Shown here: positions 34,459 to 46,316 of the stretch, piece after piece
Layout of the letters: each line of letters begins with the position of its first letter
Numbering within the stretch: the stretch's first letter is position 1
Origin: Albula goreensis
Lineage: Eukaryota; Chordata; Actinopteri; Albuliformes; Albulidae
DNA length: 64,000 nucleotides
Assembly: GCA_022829145.1 (NCBI GenBank)
Contig: CM040750.1
Location: 1,374,501 to 1,438,500 of the forward strand
Reading direction: 5' to 3'
Program-made: the position numbers and the translations under genes
Notes under the pieces: model-generated
What the model was told of the DNA's origin: nothing
Database searches by the model: none
What the model saw: the letters and a program-made list of their open reading frames with translations, nothing else

Positions 34459-36419
34459 TTCCTTGGTTAGTCATGTGATTGTGTTGAGGTCACAGAGCAC
34501 ACAGTGAAACATTAGAAAGACAGCATCATCCATACCAGCTTCAGTAAAGCCTGGTTCACTGGCTGGTTAACTGAGTTAACAGCGTGATCTTGGGCAGCAG
34601 GTGGGCAGCTGAAATCTCTGAGCAAAGGGGCGTACATGCATCAGGACTCACAGACATCATCATTTTGACATATGCTGTCCAAGAATCAAGGATGTCTCAT
34701 TTTCTCTTTGTTGTCTGATGGTTGCAGATGGCAAACCGGTTGTCATTGTATAATTAAGAGTATGACAGCAAACTCAGTTTAGAATGGTAAAATATGTGTT
34801 CTGCCACAGCAGTTAACAGTACTTGCTGCTTAAAAAAATGCCAACTGTGCCAGTCTCAAACTAGCAAAGTGTGTGAGAGCTAACAATGGTTCACACTGGG
34901 TATAAGGCTGGGGTTAACAGTGGGCCTGAATTTAAATGGAAAAAAACTCACCTTTTTCATCGAAAAATATGTTTTTGTTAATGTCACGGGTCACAACATG
35001 CACACTGATTTATGTTTAACTTCTTCCAGTTGAATTTTGACCTCACAGCCATTGATACATTAGTTAATTTCATTACTGCTCTAGACCAACTAACTTCTTC
35101 TGAAGACAGAGGAGGTAAAAATGTCAAACATGTGAAATGTACTTCTGACCTTAACATAAAGCTGTGGGCAGACAGAAGGCCTGTCTCAATGGCTTGACTC
35201 ATGAAACGGCACGTGAGGAAGGGTGAGGCCTGTTTGTACACCTGTGTGTGGTCAGACTTTCGCCTCGCAGATCCCAGGCAGGAAGCCCGCTCTGTGAACA
35301 AGCCCAGTGAGAGGGGAGCCTATGACACGGTGCAGTCCATGTGAGGACAGGGAGGGGAGAGGGAGGGTCGAGGACCTGCCCAAGGGAGCACAGCCAGATG
35401 GACCCTGCCCCCTGCCCCTGCCACAGTGAAATCTTTCCTTCCAATATGTGCACAGAGTACACCTGGCTGGGTAAGGGTTAAAACAATACAACACAAAAAC
35501 ACTTGCATGCCCATAAACACACACACACACACACACGTACATACTTATACAAACACATACTCTAACTCACATCTATGCATGGGCACATAAATTACACATA
35601 CAAGTGCACTCAGAGAGGCACACAAGCACACAAATATATATGCACGTAAATACTTAAAAAAAAGACGCATACATTCACCAATCCACTCGTCATTGAGCCA
35701 AATACAAATCACTGCACCTATCAAAAATGTTTTTCTCTCCAGTCAAAACAACCATTGCTCCAAATCACTGATACTACTGTGGTTGCTCCTCCAATTTTTG
35801 GCTGAATGAAATCTAACATCAGCACTCATATCACCAAAGAGTCCTCAAGAATGCATCTTTCCTCAGCTTGCAGAGAACACAGACTTTTGGAAAACATGGT
35901 GTAGGCAGCTACTAATACACCTGAGTAATATATTCTGTTGCACGGTGGTGAATCAATAGGATTCATTTGGTTTTAGGTGCATTTCACAGCAGACACAACA
36001 TAAAGATGGTATTGCACCGAGAGGCAGACATGAATGTATTTGAAACTTCCATGACTGATATATCAGAATATTCTTTATTTCAGAGGCTTAATGCATGCAG
36101 TTATTGACTGGTTCTGTACTGCACAATGCAGTGTGTGGGAATCATTCACACCCAGAGGAAAAGGGAGTGGTTTTGAGCACAATTTACTTTAATCAATCAT
36201 TCTTGCCTCTTACTGTCTGAACGTAAAATATGTATGCCTTGGCACAGAGTACAACATAGAGCTCCAGAATATTCCTGTTCTCTCTGATAGGCCCCTGAAG
36301 AGCAGTCTAAATATGCACAGTAATGAGAATCATTTGATTCATTATTTATGAGGCTTTTCCCAAAACAGTCCTAAACTATTGCTGGTGTATCCTGCCCCAC
36401 TACCTCTCCAAACCCCCAA
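34459..36419. other. Intergenic stretch
   Basis: Single-copy DNA with a short CA run at 35515-35536. An exon-like segment at 35030-35114 has a strong acceptor (taacttcttccag) and a GAG|GTAAAA donor with an open frame, but no parent gene is recognised. Otherwise nothing is identified. Confidence 0.4.
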
Positions 36420-36447
36420 CACACACAGACACACACACGCACACTCA

Positions 36448-36497
<50 letters not shown>

Positions 36498-36767
36498 CAC
36501 GCACACACACACACATACGCACGCGCATACACTCGCACATGCACGCGCACACACACACACACGCACATGCACGCACACACACACACACGCACATGCACGC
36601 ACACACACACACACACGCACACACGCACGTGCACAAACACGCACGCACGCGCAGTACACGTACACACACACATTCGCGCAAACACACACACGCATACTCA
36701 CTCACACACACACACACACACATACACGTACGCGCACACACGCACGCACGCGCACATGCACGCGCAC

Positions 36768-36812
<45 letters not shown>
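36420..36812. repeat. Long interrupted (CA)n microsatellite
   Basis: CA/CG/CATG dinucleotide tract of nearly 400 bp with two short TATATA patches (36487-36495 and 36768-36775). Thr-His and Cys-Val frames on the two strands are artefacts. Confidence 0.97.
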
Positions 36813-36814
<2 letters not shown>

Positions 36815-38091
36815 AGACAAACCTATAAGCACATATATGTGTATCGCCCCTTATAAGACACCAAAGGATATTTTGTATTGACCATTAATGAAATTCTATG
36901 GCCAGCTCCTTTTAAAGAAACTGTGGTGTGTACACTTGTCCTACTGGGGTCATATCTGCCTTTGCTTGGTTGTCATAATTTATAGAAAATTGATTGCGTC
37001 CCGTTCTCTGAAGCCGCATTAATTGCATTCTCACTATAATTGAAGAAAATGATAACCTTATCTTAATTAGAAGTAAGCTGCAGAAATGCTGTTAAAAGCC
37101 TCCTAGGATTAACCACCATATTTAAGCAGGACCCTAAGGTCTTTTTTTAAGGCTATGTATAATATATGAAGCCTGACTTCTGCAGTAAGAGGGGATGTAA
37201 GGAAATGAAATGGAACAGAATCCACAAGGCCACGGTAAGTGAGATAAACACAAATACTTTGTTTTAGTCTGCATGGCATGTTTTCAGCACTGTTTCAATC
37301 TCGTTGCACACAATCATTTATTCAAGGCAGTGATGTCCTGTTTTATGTGTAATTTCAGGAGCAATAAAATGTCATTGGTGAGCAATAGAAAGTTATGATA
37401 CCTTTCTAGAGTTTATCACAGCTGCAGGTATCCCAGAAGTCAAAAGTTAAAATTGAGATTTTAAGTTTTCAAAATGTCATTTTAGAATTTACTTAATGGT
37501 TTACACAGCTTAAGGCATGCCTAAGAGTGTAATTGGTAAGTACAAATTTTTAATTTGTTATTCCAAAATAGGGTAAAACACTAGCAAAAAGAAACATGTT
37601 ATGACTACATCTTTAAACTATGAAAAGATGTTAGAGTCAAAACATGGTGTGTAGCTTAAGATGGAATGTTAATAAATAAGAACTGTAATCACTAGTTAGT
37701 TTTCCAAGAAATGACAGGGTCTCCGATTGAGAATCGATGCATCATAACGCTAATTCACTGTGCAGTGATCACAGAACTTCATAGTATTGCATGGTATGTT
37801 TCAGGACCAATCATACCCTCCAAACAGGAGTGTGGTGTTACCGACTTCTAACAGCTACAGCAATGCTCAAAGAGTTTTTCTAAAAACTTTCAAGTGAACA
37901 CTAAGAATTGTACTGAATTGTACTGCCAACTTCAACCATTGTTAAGCTTCTGATACCTCTTCAGACACAAATGTATCGTGGTTGTCCAATACAACATTTT
38001 GCTCCATGCAGTGTTAAGTAAAGTACCTGTCTTCAGTGCATTAACAACGTGGTTGTTTTTATTTTGATAATATGTTTACATATGTAATCCC
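36813..38091. other. Intergenic stretch, possibly with conserved non-coding DNA
   Basis: Single-copy sequence. The part at about 36960-37110 is dense in TAAT/ATTA homeodomain-like cores and has a non-repetitive look often seen in vertebrate developmental enhancers. This is only an impression. A donor-like CACG|GTAAGTG is at about 37234. Confidence 0.3.
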
Positions 38092-38871
38092 ATCTCGCGG
38101 AATTTTCACTCTACGGATTTTTGCAGTATTTAAACATTTTTAAATTTCCAATATTTTCATTATTTTCGTGAAAAAATAATCGTTTTCTATCCTAAAAATG
38201 GAAAAAACAGTAAAAAAAAAAAAAAAAATTAATTAAAAGACATTCTGTAACACATATATACAGGGTATTGCAAAAAAAAAAACCTGGACGTACAGGTAAA
38301 TGAGATTTGGGTTGGGAAATCTAAGATGCCCGCATGTCGTACATTCACAGTACTGAACTGGCCTTGTGTGGCGGTATAGAAATTTTTGAAATTCCATGAT
38401 TTCATTATTTTGTGATAAAATAAGCATTTTCTAACCTTAAAAAAATGAACAGTAAAAATATAGTAAAAAATAAACTAAAATGTTTTCTCATTCCTAATTT
38501 AAAATGATTTACCTTTACATGTGTATTTCCATTTACAGTAGTTTTGTGCATATACATTGAACTTTAATTTACATTTAAAATGTTTTACAATGTATTTAAT
38601 GTACAGGTATTTAATGTATTTAAAATGCAAGTGCTGTATTTCCATTTATATTTTACATAAAAGTGTTTACATATAAGAGGTGGGAAAAGGTAATACAGTC
38701 TATGGAGGGTTGGTAACAGTGTGGGGGAGGTTCGTAAAGGGTTGGGGAGGTTCATAAAGGGTTAATATATACGTAAATAATATAATAACTATCTCTGCCT
38801 CTACTTCGTGATTTTTCCCATCTCGCGGGCGGTCTTGGAAAGGAACTACCGTGGTAGGAGAGGGATCACTG
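38092..38871. mobile_element. Mariner/Tigger-type non-autonomous element, left end truncated
   Basis: The right end on the minus strand reads CAGTGATCCCTCTCCTACC and continues with a CCGCCCGCGAGATGGG stretch, followed at the border by TA (38872-38873). This CAGTGATCCCTC terminus with CGCGA-rich subterminal DNA is a well-known Tc1/mariner-type (Tigger or mariner) signature. The left part begins with a related CCCATCTCGCGGAATTTTCAC but lacks the terminal bases. A segment of about 75 bp (TTTCATTATTTTCGTG and onward) at 38140-38215 is repeated at 38385-38460, so the element carries an internal partial duplication. Confidence 0.6.
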
Positions 38872-38896
38872 TATCATATTTAACGCAATCACTTAA

Positions 38897-39268
38897 ATGG
38901 TTGGTAAGGTGATACTTTTTTGTCAAATGAAACAGGACAGTGCAGGGACCAAAAAAAAGCATGGAAAGGCTAAGGTAACCAAACACTTTCTCTCTGAAGC
39001 CTGGAAAATGGGAAGGACAGGCACAGACAGTAGGAAGATCCATGATATCCAATTGATGGAGGAGAAAAGAGTGGAGAGGAACAGGAGGGACAAAGATAAA
39101 GGGGCAAAAAAGGCCAAGATGCTAACAATGACAGGAGAAAGTGATGCTTTTGCTGAAGGGCAGGGTAAAATCAGAATGGTGCTTAGCAACAAGGCAAGTC
39201 AGCATGGGCTGAGATTCAACCAAACAAACCTTCAACATGTAGCTTTTAGGACATATGAAATTCAATGA
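38897..39268 (+). CDS. Unrecognised lysine-rich open frame, 123 residues
   Basis: Plus-strand open frame starting 25 bp after the mariner-type element ends. The product is basic and hydrophilic, with KKKHGKAKVTK and KRVERNRRDKDKGAKKAK. An AATAAA polyadenylation-type signal follows at about 39356. I recognise no domain. The lysine/arginine richness could simply reflect an A/G-rich strand. It might be an exon, a transposon-derived frame or chance; chance is quite possible. Confidence 0.15.
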   Translation: MVGKVILFCQMKQDSAGTKKKHGKAKVTKHFLSEAWKMGRTGTDSRKIHDIQLMEEKRVERNRRDKDKGAKKAKMLTMTGESDAFAEGQGKIRMVLSNKASQHGLRFNQTNLQHVAFRTYEIQ

Positions 39269-39462
39269 AAACACATTTTGGCCTTTTAATTAGCGTATGC
39301 TTTTGTAATTTAGAATGAAAAGAACATATCCTGAAGGACATGTTTGCTTCGTTCCAATAAAAGGGAAAATAATGAAAGAAACGTTGTTCTGTCAAGTCTG
39401 TTATGATCAAACTGCATAATACATTCGTGTGACTCTGTGTTTGACTGGATCCCAGAGCCCAG

Positions 39463-39680
39463 TACAGTCCAGCCCTGTTAGCTGTGCTCAGGCTGTGCTC
39501 TGGGGAGAGTACAGGACAGTACAGCCCTGTTAGCTGTGCTCAGGCTGTGCTCTGGGGAGAGTACAGTACAGTACAGCCCAGTTAGCTGTGCTCAGGCTGT
39601 GCTCTGGGGAGAGTACAGTACAGTACAGCCCTGTTAGCTGTGCTCAGGCTGTGCTCTGGGGAGAGTACAGTACAGTACAG
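39463..39680. repeat. 52-bp tandem repeat, about four copies
   Basis: Unit contains gttagctgtgctcaggctgt and gctctggggagagtacag. The gttagctg core starts at 39477, 39529, 39581 and 39633, exactly 52 bp apart, so the copies are young. Extra acagt steps occur at the right end. Confidence 0.93.
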
Positions 39681-39870
39681 TAATGGTATAAGAAACTTTG
39701 ACATGTTGGCTTCATGTCCAACACTGAGATGTAATCCTACAACAGTATGTGGAGGGGTACTGGACTGTAAACATGTACAAGTTAAATTTACATACAATAT
39801 AAATATGTATGCTTAATAATTCAGAATAGTGTGTGGTAGTGAGCATGCCAAGAAAATGTAGACATTCATT

Positions 39871-41470
39871 TACAGTGCCATGAAAAAGTATTTGCCAACT
39901 TTATATAAACAACAAAATATTACCAAAACCATTCAACTGTGTCATAGAACTGGATTACACAGATCAACATGAGATTAGAAGTGTAAAGTGTGTTTCTGTT
40001 TTAAAGACCAAAACGGTGTCTTCCAGAATGATCGAGGCAAGGTTATCCCAAAGCTTAAAAACCTTAGCTCTACCACCGGATTTCTACGACAAGATGTTTC
40101 TTATCAAATCAAGATGTTGTTTATCTTTATCACCCAGAAAGGATCCTCCAACAGGACTCAAGAGATCACTCATCTCATGCAGTGCCTTATAGGTTAGTAA
40201 AATGATATTCTAACCATCTCAATATTTAATTCGCAGCCAATAAAGAGATTCCAGTGTCAGCCAAAAGCTTTGCTGCTGCATTTGAGACTCACTGTAGAGT
40301 GATAAAACCACCTGTACTAACAAAACAGTTTGAAATTATTTAACTTCTAGACAAAATTGTTTGAGACCCATATACTAAAAGTCTAATTCTAAGAGACACC
40401 TTTTAAGTCATAATATATTTCAAATATAGTTAACATTCAAACAATATCAGTACATTAAATGACATGAAAAGCATTTAGTAGAGAAACTTACAGCAATAAG
40501 ACAGATGCATAGATGAGGGTTGAAGTGCAGGGATACCATACATGAAGAAAGCACAGTCTGAGAGACCACAAATGTTCAATACATACAATTTAGGAACCTT
40601 TTGATTACCCTGTCAAGATAATTAAATAATCAAGTTGCTAAACAACAACATTATAAAATATCATAGGACATAGTGAAGCAAGGTGTAAAATCATCTAGAA
40701 AGAGGCGAAGAGCCCCAGAGTAACATTCAGGGATCTACAGGCCTCTCTCACCTCAGCTAAGTTCTGTGTTAATGACCTGAAGAAAGGCACTGGACAGCGA
40801 TGGGCAATCAAGGCAACATAAGGTGAATAATACTGCTCACTAAGAACATGAATGCTCATCTCAAGTTTGGGATGGTCCTCAAGAGCGCTGGAGCAATACT
40901 CAATATGAGTCAAAAATGGAGTTGTCATCATGCCCCATATACCTGATGGAAATCAAATACTGCATTACACAGTAAAACCTCAGGCCAATGGTCAATTATA
41001 GTGCTGGTAGCCTCACATTGTGGAGATGCTTTCCTGCATCAGGACATGGGCTACTTGCCATTACTGAAAAACCATTAATTCTGGTCTATGTCTGAGAATT
41101 TCTGCAGAAGAATGGCAGGCCATTCATCTGTGAGCTGAAGCTGAAGCACATGCTTCCAAAGCAAAAAAAGTCCACATCAGAATGGCTGAAGAACCACTGG
41201 TTTCAAGACATTTTTAGTTTTAAAGTTTTGGTATGGTCTAGTCAAAGTCCAGACCTTCACCCCTTTGATGGAGTGTGGCAGGATTTGAAAGAAGCAGTTC
41301 ATGCACAAAAATCCATGAATGTCACGTTTGACTGTCGTGGCTGCTGCAATAGTTGGTACAACCAGTTTCTGAGTCACCAAAAGTCTGTCTTCAGGTTCCC
41401 TTTTATCTAATAACAGGTTTTTGGTTGAAGACATGATAACATCTATCATTTACCCCTAATGTATCCCTTC
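39871..41470 (+). mobile_element. Fish-type Tc1 transposon, decayed
   Basis: The left end TACAGTGCCATGAAAAAGTA is the typical terminus of a large fish Tc1 family (cagtgcc-tgaaaaagtatt). A transposase remnant lies at 40690-41410. The region 39985-40690 does not look like the Tc1 interior and may be an inserted piece. A matching right end (a ...TTTTTCA-GGCACTGTA type) is not visible near 41470, so the right boundary is approximate. Confidence 0.65.
40690..41410 (+). pseudogene. Tc1 transposase remnant
   Basis: Starting at about 40700 the DNA reads as the end of the DNA-binding region (frame with RRAP and VTFRDLQASLTSAK). It continues through a broken middle and then gives the catalytic C-terminal part. 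In the frame from 41150 the block VLVWSSQSPDLHPFD corresponds to the family's VLEWPSQSPDLNPIE pattern, so the third catalytic acid region is altered. It is followed by WQDLKEAVHAQK as in the family. The first catalytic DDE aspartate region (the TDES-like block) falls where the frame is broken and shortened, around 40905-40960. The gene is clearly inactive. Confidence 0.7.
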
Positions 41471-44033
41471 GCAATAGTAAATCTGGTCAGTCGGTTTAAA
41501 AACATACTTATGCAACATGCTTTAAAAAGCCTCAAAGACGGAAAACTCCTGATATCGCCTCACTGACAAAGACTTTTCAGCAAACTGCTTTAACCCTGAC
41601 CCAAAATCATGGGAGGGGCTCAAGGGGCCAAGCCTGCCCTACGGCCTCCGTCTAAACAGGAACATTCCACTTCAAATACTTCTCTGCCTATTACCATGCA
41701 ATTTAAAATGTCTACATGCAGTTAAAAAGTTAAAATAAGAAAGGACTAACCACGGCTACAAGGAATCACTGTCATTGAAGCAACAGTTTTTTGTACCCAT
41801 TTCAGTTGATGGTGGGGAGAGTTAGGTAGTTCTTAGGTAGAATTAGATGGGTAGATCACTAAAACAAATTTGATTGATTCAGACTGAAGAGCTAGTTGGC
41901 TACCAGCCCATTAATGCAGTAATCCAGCTGACATTTTCAACCCTGGAGCCACAGCAGTCATCTTCATGGATTCATTACTATCAGCTAATGTCAGGCTAGC
42001 AAGTAAACAATCATGTCTGTCTTGCTTATTGACTGTTAAAAATGGTGGCACTGCCACAAGTTGTGAATCCTGCAATTCTACTCAAAACCTATAAAGCTAA
42101 AATAGATTACTTATTCAGCATCTTAACCTTCTGCTAGACATAATTATAGCTCACAAAAGATGATTATGTAAATGTTAAGAATGATACCTGTAATTGTTTA
42201 TCCCTCTTGCTACTTTATACGCACAACCATGGGGCAGTCTTTCCCCTGCAGAGGAAGGTATGCAGTTGTCAGACATGTCAAAATGCAGTTATATCCCAAT
42301 GCCTAAGAAAAGTGCACTGCAATGGCACAATGCCAGTGAACACCGTTAGAAACTGTACTTGGGTTTGACCTCCCTGTGTATGTATATGGCTCCTCATTAA
42401 CTCCCCTGGCCAGCTCTACAGATGATGCACAAAGAGCGGTGAATTACACGGATGATTGATTTACAGTCTTCCAAAACCCCATTCCTGCTGTGCTGGGATT
42501 TCAAACAAGGCTGGGGATGACATCATCGGCTGGTACAGGGGTGCAGGAAGGAATCAGGGATCGGCTGATGCTGGCTTGACAGGATTGACATTGATGGGCT
42601 TGAAATGTTCGGTTTCACTTTCACATTTATACAGCACACCCAATTATCTCTTGTCATAATTCTTATCCATAAGGGGTTCATGGAATCATGAATATTTCTT
42701 GTCCATTGCAATCAAAAAGAAAGTTGATCTGGATCCATTAGGAGGTTTATGGCAATCGTTGACTGGAGTCTGATCGTGGAGTAAACCTCAGAGAAGGGGC
42801 AGTGTAGTACAGTCTGTCACAGAGGTAATGTACTACATGTGAATTAATCTTCTACAAATAAAATGATCCTGTTTTAACCATCTTAATAGGTTTGCTTCTC
42901 ATTAACCTTGTATTTGAGATGTGCCAGGGAAGAAAATGTGGCTGGATTGTTATTCTGTTATTCTTTTAAGATCAGAAGCACAAGGTCAAAGAAGAGAGGA
43001 TTTGAGAGTTAAATGTTGTCAAGTACAAAAGCACACAAAATCCTTTCATTTTCTTTGGTAAATATAAACATTTTTGTTGCCAAGGCAGCAACATGCCAGT
43101 TGATTAATTTCATTAGCTAGTGTGGACACATACCACAGCAGCTCTCACAAGGTAGTTCCCTTGTTAAAAAAAAAAAAAAAAAAAAAAAACACATAAACAA
43201 CCTTTCAAGCAAGAGGAAAATGTACTGCAAAACACCATCCTTATCCAGTCTGAACAGCTTGATAATTTAAGGAAATACAATAATATATTAAAATTTGGTA
43301 CCTACTTTTGAGGATAATAAAATAATCTTATTCTTTGCCACAGTTAAAGAATTTAGATAAGAGGAGATGATGATGCTGGCTGAAAGGATAAGGGTAGTTC
43401 CCAAACACAAGGTTTAGGTCTGTTCTCCAGGTGTCTGTGTGATTGATCTTGAGTACACTGCCTTCTGCATTCTGTGCATTCTGGGAAACCAGGAAGAATT
43501 TTGCACCTGTCATGGAGACACGTGGCACCATGAATGACAACCGATGGAGCAAAAAGCCCAGGGAGGCAAGCAGCTGCAGGTGTGCAACCTTTGGCCCAGG
43601 AAGTGCTCCACTGCGGATTACCTTCATTTCCTCCTGATTGTACAATCACGATTGTTACCATCATCATCATCATCATCACCACCACCTGGCCTCCTGAAAT
43701 TGGACTGACCAATCCTGCTGGACTTTCCCTCTACCTGATATGAAAATAGCCACTAAATTAAATGCATCTTGCATGGTGCTGGCAATCTGCCACCTAGCCC
43801 TCTCAAATCTGGTTAAAAAGACCATTCCCTTCAATAAATTCTGTCGCCAGTGTCCCCCTTGTTTATCTATGTTTTCATATTCGGTTTTTTTAAGGAGCAC
43901 ATGAAGACAGCCAGGCTGGTGAGCTGCTGAATGAATCACACCTACATGACAGAGAGCATTAAAATAAAAAATTCAGTATGTGGAATACGCCTGTCTGTGG
44001 ATAAGGCTTTGTGTCTTTCCCTCTTCTTTATAT

Positions 44034-44070
44034 GGGGGGGAATAGGGGGGAGTGAGGGGGGTCATTATTT
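44034..44070 (+). other. G-rich tract with G-quadruplex potential
   Basis: Three runs of six or seven G separated by AATA and AGTGA. Each long run can be split, so four or more G3 tracts are available on the plus strand. Confidence 0.45.
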
Positions 44071-44521
44071 GGCTTCTGGCAGCATGGATGTCATTTCACA
44101 CTCTATTCTTTGAGGGAATCATCACTTCTATGTATTGCATAGAAATGATTTGGGAACATAATAAACACAATATAGTCCAATGTCAACCCGAGCTCACTTT
44201 GTCATTTTTGTTGCTGTTTAATATATACATCAATCTATCTGCCTGGCTGCCTGCCGAATGATAAGAATGATTTCCAGTCCAAATTTCCCTCTGAATAAAG
44301 TTTCCATTTTCATCTGTCCTTACGGTGGTATATAGATAATGCATATTCTCTTTTTCGTTTCACCCTATTATCTTGAAGCGCTCAAATGGTAATTCTGCCT
44401 ATAGAAGCCCATCCTGCCTCCTCCCAACCCCTCTTCCCAAAAACACAAAAAAGAAAAATAAATAATAAAACGGGGAAATTTTAATATCCTTTTTAAAGGG
44501 ATAGCGATTGGCGTTTGCCAG

Positions 44522-44535
44522 GTTTCCATGGCAAC
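44522..44535. promoter_or_regulatory. RFX X-box GTTTCCATGGCAAC
   Basis: A near-perfect palindromic X-box: GTTTCC, AT, GGCAAC, matching the GTTNCCATGGNAAC form bound by RFX transcription factors as dimers. A 14-bp match of this quality is unlikely by chance in 64 kb. It sits at the left edge of a relatively GC-rich non-repetitive segment (44500-44900), which may be a regulatory element. Confidence 0.5.
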
Positions 44536-46316
44536 CCTTCCAGACTCAACAAGAGATGACGGGAGGAGGCGAGACCCCCAAAGGATAAGCATAATTGCCG
44601 TCAGTCTGTCACAGGGGCTCTGCGAGAGCAGCTGCTCGGCACAAAGAAGACAAAGAGGGGGAAAGAGGGAGGCTGGAACAGCGCTGGCTGGAGCAGCGCA
44701 GGTGAAAGAATGCAGTGTTTATACCTTCACTTATTTTCCCCCCATTTATGGGTGCCGCTACTCCGAGGCCCAGTTCAAGGCAGGAACATTTCTCCCAGCA
44801 CAATGTTTTGTGGCCCGTGTGTATGGCTTTACGGACACATTTGCTGCAACCCAAGTCAGCACAAGACTCCCAAAGCCCAAGTCCTCATTTAATCCATGCT
44901 GAAAAGCACTCAAAGCAAAGGAAAGGTATTTTATCCATGCATCTTACTGTAATTTAGACTGACTGCCTCAGTTAAACACTACTACACATTAACATACATG
45001 CACGGTTGCTGCTGCATACTAACCCCACATAATGAACCACAGGATTTAAAAGCCACACAGTGTACCCACTTAAGAACAGGGTCACTCCCCTATGATTATA
45101 TTGCTTTTTTACCAGCAGAATACTATTTGAAGTGGAACACATTCAAATGACAGAAAAAAAACATGTTTGTGTCAAAAAAATGGTACATTTTAAAAAGCTC
45201 TGCTCAATTTCACCACTGCTTTAACAAAATACAGAAACCATAGTAGTACACAGAGTAACCATAACAGCAGCATTACATACGTCAATTCATAGCACATAAA
45301 CCACAATATAATGCTGTATTTGAACCTTAGCAAAATGTATCTACCACATGGTGGTGCAGTTTTAACATCTTATTTCAGCCTACGTTGTGCTTTAAAAAAG
45401 AATGAAACTAAACATAAATGAACAATTTCACTCACACTGCTAAGTCTATTTTCCTTCAGCCTTTTTGAAGAACTCTTACCAGTTTATACTCATTTGTCTT
45501 CCAGCGTTATTTTTTCCTCATCTTTGAAAGGTATTCAGAGTGCAGAGAGATCTTAATACAACCTGAGTGGCTTTACTTTGGTTCACTCTGAGACTTTCGA
45601 ATGATGCAAGCAGTTTTTCATTGGTGAAAGTAACGTCTTTTAGCTGCTGTGTTGTCGATTCTGTTTACCTTAGAATTTTGATAGGTCTGCAGGCTACAGA
45701 TTTCAAACTAAAATACTATTATTATTTATTACACTAATTAATGAATTGTATAAATGCATAATGTTTGACTTGGCTAGAAAGTATTAATACTCAGAGTGGC
45801 TTATTATTACATGCAAAAGATTTCTGTGAAATCATTTTTGACATTTACACCATATAGCTGCCTGGTTGTGAAAAATGTGTCTGCGAACCTGCATAATTTA
45901 ATTTTCAACATTAAATAAATGCATATTTCCTCTTATCTAATGGCCATGAGGAGATGGGAGAGCTCCCTTTCAGCTGAGAATCATTAAGTAATGGGTCAAA
46001 AAAACAGACTGGAGGGTACAGGGTTAGGCTTCAGTGACAAATCACCTCAAGGCATTATATTTGAGTGAAAGAGTTGCAAAGACTGAATTTGTTCACATTC
46101 AGGGCACAACCCAAACATATGAAAGAGACAGGATGGTGCAATGTTTTGTCAGGTCCAATCTTCACATGTAGGATCCTCCTCCATGGTTGTATTTCATCAT
46201 GTGAATTTTAAAAATCTCTTCATGGTGCTGGGCTGTTTCCTTTAAATCATATTAAGCATCTCCCCATGGTGGACATGTATAGCAATGCAAATTACAAAAA
46301 TTATTTTAAGCCTAGA

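Larger units (their letters stand above)
41471..46316. other. Long intergenic stretch
   Basis: Mostly single-copy DNA with no recognised gene. Contents worth noting: a 24-A run at 43166-43189, a CAT/CAC trinucleotide run at about 43657-43686, a G-rich tract at 44034-44070 and an RFX-type X-box at 44522-44535. The stretch at 42360-42920 and the more GC-rich part at 44500-44900 look like possible conserved non-coding DNA. A 124-residue plus-strand frame at 44528-44902 shows no domain. Confidence 0.4.

Noticed and set aside
36342-36881. Overlapping His-Thr and Cys-Val frames
   Set aside because: Translation of a CA microsatellite.
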